Assembly: GCF_014898055.3 (NCBI RefSeq)
Contig: NW_023604295.1
Coordinates: 67,295,730 to 67,359,729 of the forward strand
Direction: 5' to 3'
Length of the DNA stretch: 64,000 nucleotides
Source of the DNA: Talpa occidentalis
Lineage: Eukaryota; Chordata; Mammalia; Eulipotyphla; Talpidae
Below the pieces are notes generated by a model. That model had not been told where the DNA came from and searched no databases. It was given only the letters and a program-made list of their open reading frames with translations. A program made the translations under genes and the position numbers. Each line of letters starts with the position of its first letter. Within the stretch, counting starts at the first letter, position 1. Below, piece by piece: positions 58,899-64,000 of this stretch.

Positions 58899-60894
58899 AT
58901 TATTAAATGATAGTGTATCACTTTAAGGCTGAACGTCAATATTGTTTGGTGCAGAGATACAAGTTAAATAAAAATTACTGGTGAAAAAATAAGACCTGTA
59001 AAGTGTTCCTTGGACTTACCAAAACTGCCTTAGTAGTATAACATAATATTCCTAGCCCTGTGTGATTAAAAGAAGTGATATTACTACAACAAACTAGGGT
59101 TCAAGTATTTTGAAGATGTTAAACAATTAGATAGATAACATGGAACCAACTACAACAAAAAGAGTACAAACAAATTTGCACTATAGATACAAGCCACTAA
59201 TAGAATGTCCATTTTAAAACCCTTGGAAAAGTAACTAGTTTTAAAGCAATAAAAATTTGTAGATTCACCTTTAATCTTATGACTTCTTTTTTTGTATTTT
59301 ATTGTCTATCAACATACACATACACAACGACCTTTCTCCTTTCCCTGAACTATGCTTGCTTATGAGTCTTAAGTCTTTTAGGAAGGACAGGATTAATCAT
59401 TGTATATATTAATCAGATATTTCCTTACATCATGAATATCAGAGAGGAAAGTTAAATATAATTTCTTAGAGAGACAGAGTTTACAAACCCAAATCCCTGT
59501 GCATTAATGAAGTGTCCATCAATATGGACATCCATGGTTATACTAAATCTCAGTGTGCTCAAAACAAACCTCAACTAAATTGAATAGGTCAAGACATGAA
59601 TATAGATGTGTTGATTAATATTAATAAAAAAGATGTCTTACCTCAGTACATAAATTTTTGTTTGAGGTAAATATTTAACACTCAGCACACAACCAAATTG
59701 AAAGTGTAACCTATTACAATTCCCGGAGCGGAGAAGTGATGTTTTAAAAATGGTTAATATATTGCTGATCAAACTTTTCCATAATGGATATTAAAGAAGC
59801 AACTGTACTCCTAAGATGACATTTCTCCTAGTCTCTGTATCTCTTTATTGTTTTAAGATTTTTGTTCTTAGCTTACTTCTCACACTATTTCAAAAGACAT
59901 CATTTCGTGATGAGGTAGTTGACCCTGGGCCCTGAGTCCCCTTGGCTATTCCTCACTGTCCGAGGAGCGCTGGACCCACTCTTGAATTCAGCCACAGAAG
60001 GTAACGGGAGGAATGGCAGCTGATCTGAGTTTGCATCTGCTTACCCCACTATTCAGTCTATTAATGTGAGCACTGCTGTTTCCCTGTTTCATCTCAAATC
60101 TTCCCAATTGGCTTGAAAGGGCCAATATATAGTAGACAATAGTCTGCTTTTCCCAAGTCTGCTCATTAATTCTATTCAGAATCCAAGCACCAGCTGTATG
60201 TGGTTTAAGTGTACCCAACGGCCTAGGATTGCATTGCATTGTTGACATACTTTCAAAATTATTCTTGCAAAAATAATTACAAGTGATATTTATAATAGAA
60301 TTCTTTAAAATACCTTCTCTCATATTGACTAGCAAACTAGCACCTGAAATGTTGAGAATAAAGTATTTCTGAGCATTAATATCTGGTCACACAAATTAGA
60401 TCTAATTTTTCTTGCTACTGATTTTCATTATAAGTCTGTCAATAGAAACAGTTTTTTATATGCTTTGAACTTCTGTTCTACGGGTATATTGTATTTTTAT
60501 TATTCTTTAATACTTAAAACCTAAAATAGAATTTTTAGCTCAGAATTGTGATATTATAATAACTGGGCCACATTTGGGATTTTGTAGTTAAAACAAATGA
60601 TTTAGATTCAAACCAATTAAAATAAGATAATGGCAAGGAGTATTCACTAATATACTCCTAATCATCCTCTTTCTATCATGGTACTCCTGGAGCTATGACA
60701 GAATTGGTACCTATAGATATATATATGCACCTATATATACATCCATGCATATGTCATAAGTTGTCACAGGACATATGTCATAAGTTATATATATCCCTAT
60801 ATTTACATGTACCATATAAATACATATGTACATTTGTGTATATGTCACATATGGCATTGTGCCACAGCTTCATGAATCATATATACACACATCA
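58899..60894. other. Unassigned non-coding sequence
   Basis: About 2 kb. A 115-codon minus frame at 59988-60335 shows no domain and is not called. ATAT/CATATG-rich text occurs at about 60710-60890. Confidence 0.5.
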
Positions 60895-61237
60895 CTTTTA
60901 TTAAGATATAATTAACATAGTAACTGTACATATTGAAATGTACAAGGTGATATGTCTTGACATAGGTTTATACCCATCAAACTCACAGTTTAGGTAATGA
61001 AATCATCCATGATCTCTCCAAATTTCCTCCTGCCCCATGGTAATTTCTCCTTATCATTCTCTGCACTCCATTCCCAAGCAACTAGCATCTATTTCCAGTC
61101 ATTCTATATTCACTTTCATTTCCTAGAAATTGGTAGAATATTTTGTCTCACTTTCATTTGGCATAATTGTTTGAAAAATATATCCATGTTGTAGCTTGTA
61201 TGAATATTTCACTCATTTTATTGTTGAATAGCATTCT

Positions 61238-61239
<2 letters not shown>

Positions 61240-61280
<41 letters not shown>
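61240..61280. repeat. (TA)n microsatellite
   Basis: About 20 TA units within the old L1. Confidence 0.95.
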
Positions 61281-61540
61281 TCTAATTTGTTTGTTATCCT
61301 TTATTTATTCAAATGTTGATAGATGTTTGAATTGCTTCCAGTTTCGGGAAGTCAAAAATAAAGCTGACATAAACAATCATGTAAAAGTGTTTGAGTGGCC
61401 ATATGATGTTTCCATTTATTTTCTAGAAAAAACACGTTGAAGCGAAGTGAATGAATCATGAGGTAGGTGTGTTTTTACCTTATTAAGAAACTGTCATATT
61501 GCTTTTCAAAGCAGGTGTACCATTATATATATATATAAAA

Positions 61541-61805
61541 GATTTATATATTTATGCATACAAGAACTGGGGTTCATGCCAGAGGTGTAGGTAGGGGGGA
61601 GAGAGAGGATTCACCAGAGACAGAGTGGGGAGCAGAACAAGTGGATCTACTGAAATACACTGCTGAGGGGAAGAGCGGGTGAGTCAAGAGAGGTCTGCTG
61701 CACCATGTGGGTCACCTCCCTCGCCGGGGATCGAACTTGTGCTGCAGTGGCAGCGGTTAGCTTCATAGTGGTGCATCTTAACCCCTTGAGCCATCAGGGA
61801 AGCCC
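61541..61805 (-). mobile_element. tRNA-derived SINE, older subfamily
   Basis: Reverse orientation, preceded by a (TA)n run. AAAAGATTTATATATTTATGC at the left, CATCAGGGAAGCCCCC at the right. Target duplication obscured by the microsatellite. Confidence 0.9.
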
Positions 61806-61820
61806 CCATTTTATATTCTT

Positions 61821-62090
61821 TTTTTTTAAGATTTATTTATTTATACAAGCACTGGGTACAGTCAGAAGCGCGGGAGAGTGAGTGAATTCACCAGAGCCAG
61901 AACGGGGAGCAGAGCAGGCAGAAGGACCGAAGTACACTGCTGAGGGGAGCAGCAGGCGGCAGGAGAGGTCTGCGCGCCATGTAGGACCCTCCTCTGGTGG
62001 CCGGGGAGCAGCCAGGGATTGAATCGGCACTGCAGAGGCTGAGGGCAGCTTTGCAACCCAGCGCTCAACCGCTGTGCCACCGGGGAGGCC
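61821..62090 (-). mobile_element. tRNA-derived SINE, young subfamily
   Basis: Reverse orientation, flanked by perfect CCATTTTATATTCTT at 61806-61820 and 62091-62105. It lies only 15 bp from the older SINE to its left. Confidence 0.94.
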
Positions 62091-62320
62091 CCATTTTATA
62101 TTCTTAATAGTAGTGTCTAAAAGCTCTATTGCTTCATATTCTTAACAACAGTTTTGATAGCAGAACATTTAAATAGATTTGTAGTGGTATCTCACTGTTA
62201 TTTAATTTTGCATTTTTAAAATAACGGTCTGGTTAGTTCATGTATGTCTTCTTCAGTGAGCTTTGGCAATTTTTATCTTTCAAGAAAATTGTCCATTTCA
62301 TTTCAGAAGTGAAATTTCTT

Positions 62321-62636
62321 TTTTTTTTTTTTTTTTTTATAGAGGCATGCTTTATTTATTTGTTTGCTGGTTTGTTTGTTTGTTTTGTTTATACATGCAC
62401 TGGGTACAGTCAGAAGCGCGGGAGGGTGAGAGAATTCACCAGAGCCAGAGCGGGGAGCAGAGCAGGCAGAAGGACCGAAGTACACTGCTGAGGGGAGCAG
62501 CGGGCGGCAGAGGTCTGCGCGCCATGTGGGACCCTCCTCAGGTGGCCGGGGAGCAGCCGGGGATCGAACCGGCGCCGCAGAGGCCGCGGGCAGCTTCGCA
62601 ACCCAGTGCTCAACCGCTGCGCCACTGGGGAGGCCC
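62321..62636 (-). mobile_element. tRNA-derived SINE, young subfamily with extra 3' tail
   Basis: Perfect 18-bp target duplication TCAGAAGTGAAATTTCTT (62303-62320 and 62637-62654), the longest in the window together with the SINE at 51.3 kb. Shows the antisense extra tail (TATAGAGGCATG) and nearly consensus A/B boxes, so a recent insertion. A 127-codon frame crossing it is not a gene. Confidence 0.95.
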
Positions 62637-63701
62637 TCAGAAGTGAAATTTCTTGATAGAAATTTGTTTATGATTTTTCTTTTATCCCTTTAGTCTCTAT
62701 ATTCTGGAATAATGGCATCTCTCTAATTTCTGGTACTGATAATTTGTGTCCTCTCTTTATCCTCAACAATCTGGTTACTGGTTTATTCATTTTATTAATC
62801 TTCTTAAACTAGTTTTGGGAATCATTTTCTCTAATGTTTTTCTGTTTCTTATTTCATTAATTTCTGCTTTGATTATTTCCACTTTATTTTGGGTTCATTT
62901 GCTCTTCGTGTCTGTTTTCCTAAAGTAGTTGTGAAGTTATTATATGTGACCGTTATTCTTTTCTAATATACCATTTAATGCTATAAATTTCCCCTTCCCC
63001 AGTACTACATTATTGGCATTTTCTGTATTTTCTCTCAGACTGCCTTTCAGTTTTTCTTTGTCATACTTGTTCTCAGCAATTTGATTATGATGTTCCTTGC
63101 TTTACTTTTGTCCTATTTATTTTCTTTGAGATTCTCACTGAACTTTGGTTTATGCAAGTTTGGAAATATAGGATCCATTATTTTTCACAAACTTTCCCAT
63201 AACACCACCCTGTACCAAAGTCTGGAGACTCCATTAACACTTATGTTAAGTTTCTTGAAATTGTCCTACTACTCATTAGAATTTTTTTCAGTTTCATTTG
63301 TAATTCTTTTTATATCGTTTCTATCACTTTGTATTCAAGTTTCTTAATTGTTTTTTCCTTCTATAATATCTGACCAACCATTAATCCCATCCATCCAGGG
63401 TATTTTTGTTTTTTGACTTTCAAAATTATAGTTTTGATCACTGGATTATGTTCATATCCTAGATTATACATTAATATATTCTATAGTCTGTCCTTTATTG
63501 TTTATCTGCTGTGTCTGCTTTATATTTTGGTTATGAATATAAACATAACTATTTTCATCTACTAATTCTAACTTCAATTTCTGGGTTGATTTTGATTGGT
63601 TAGGTTTTTCCCTCATGGGTCTTTTTTTCTGCATCTTGTCCTATTTTTGATTGGGTATCAGATAACGTAGACTTATTCTTTTGGGTTCTAGATGTTTATG
63701 G

Positions 63702-63985
63702 TTTTTTTTTAACATTTATTTATTTATGCATACAAGAGCTGGGGTACAGGCCAGAGATGCGTGCGTGTGTGTATTTGTGTGAGAGGATTCACCAGAGACA
63801 GAGTGGGGAGCAGAACTGGCTGGCCTACTGACATAAACTGCTGAGGGGAGCAGCGGGTGAGACAGGAGAGGTCTGCTGCGCCATGTGCGCTTCTTCCTGG
63901 CCAGCCGGGAATCGAACTCACGCCACAGAGGCTGTGAACTTCTTCATAGTGCGGTGTCTAACCCCTTGCGCCACCAGGGAGGCCC
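63702..63985 (-). mobile_element. tRNA-derived SINE, older subfamily, at the window edge
   Basis: Reverse orientation, T-run then ACATTTATTTATTTATGCAT, ending CACCAGGGAGGCCC. The right flank begins TGTTTATG, matching the left flank from 63693. The duplication is cut by the end of the window. Contains an expanded GTGCGTGTGTG tract in the body. Confidence 0.92.
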
Positions 63986-64000
63986 TGTTTATGTGTTTTT

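Larger units (their letters stand above)
60895..64000 (-). mobile_element. Old antisense L1, interrupted by four SINEs and running off the window
   Basis: Antisense 3' UTR and ORF2 text: TTGAATAGCATTCTATTGTAT and GTGGTATCTCACTGTTATTT. Further right come TCTCTAATTTCTGGTACTGAT and ATTTCATTAATTTCTGCTTTGATTATT, typical of antisense L1 reverse transcriptase. It is diverged and has no intact frame. The last 500 bp are less certain. Confidence 0.75.

Noticed and set aside
59988..60335. A 115-codon minus-strand frame
   Set aside because: No recognisable domain, no flanking exon signals, and its length is within chance for this much sequence.
1..64000. CRISPR arrays, operons, prophage or plasmid features
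   Set aside because: No regularly spaced repeats with unique spacers and no dense coding. The sequence is plainly mammalian nuclear DNA.

Overview
This is a 64 kb AT-rich window of nuclear DNA from a placental mammal. The evidence is a dense load of L1 LINEs, endogenous-retrovirus (ERV) LTRs, a MaLR-type LTR, and many copies of one tRNA-derived SINE with A/B-box promoters and (AAAT)n tails. I cannot name the order from memory: the SINE is not one I can assign to a published family. No protein-coding host exon could be supported. The open frames of 60-220 codons fall almost entirely inside SINEs, L1s, LTRs or a CpG island.

Layout. 1-15 kb: mostly unique non-coding sequence with a few SINEs, a MaLR LTR (3.4-3.8 kb) and a truncated L1 (10.8-11.7 kb). 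15.56-16.60 kb: a CpG island, the only promoter-like sequence, with a consensus splice donor on the minus strand at about 16169. 17.5-18.1 kb: two retroposons stacked on one target site. 18.9-19.85 kb: an older L1 3' end. 20.1-26.2 kb: a near full-length but decayed minus-strand L1. 26-36 kb: SINEs, a young L1 3' end (30.3-31.2 kb) and a possibly conserved AT-rich block (28.6-29.4 kb). 36.8-43.3 kb and 48.5-50.6 kb: L1 fragments and a cluster of one ERV1-like LTR family. 43.5-47.8 kb: a SINE pile-up plus other LTRs. 52.1-52.5 kb: a solo LTR with a 5-bp target duplication. About 53.3-57.0 kb: a decayed minus-strand ERV pol. 57-64 kb: SINEs and an antisense old L1.

Most unusual is the ERV1-like LTR family at 37.7-49.6 kb. 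Two copies are ordinary solo LTRs with perfect 4-bp target duplications. One is a 399-bp element bounded by two inverted copies of the U5 end, with an intact target duplication. One is collapsed to 72 bp, keeps both termini and a target duplication, and sits inside a diverged relative. One carries a 177-bp perfect inverted copy of part of itself beside it. The LTR also encodes a 58-codon ATG frame with a hydrophobic N-terminus. A second item of note is a SINE subfamily with an extra 3' tail, which looks like a transduced flank of a source locus.

There is no operon or gene network here. The functional content that can be argued is transposon biology and one probable promoter. Coordinates flanked by target duplications are accurate to a few bases; old repeats have approximate edges.
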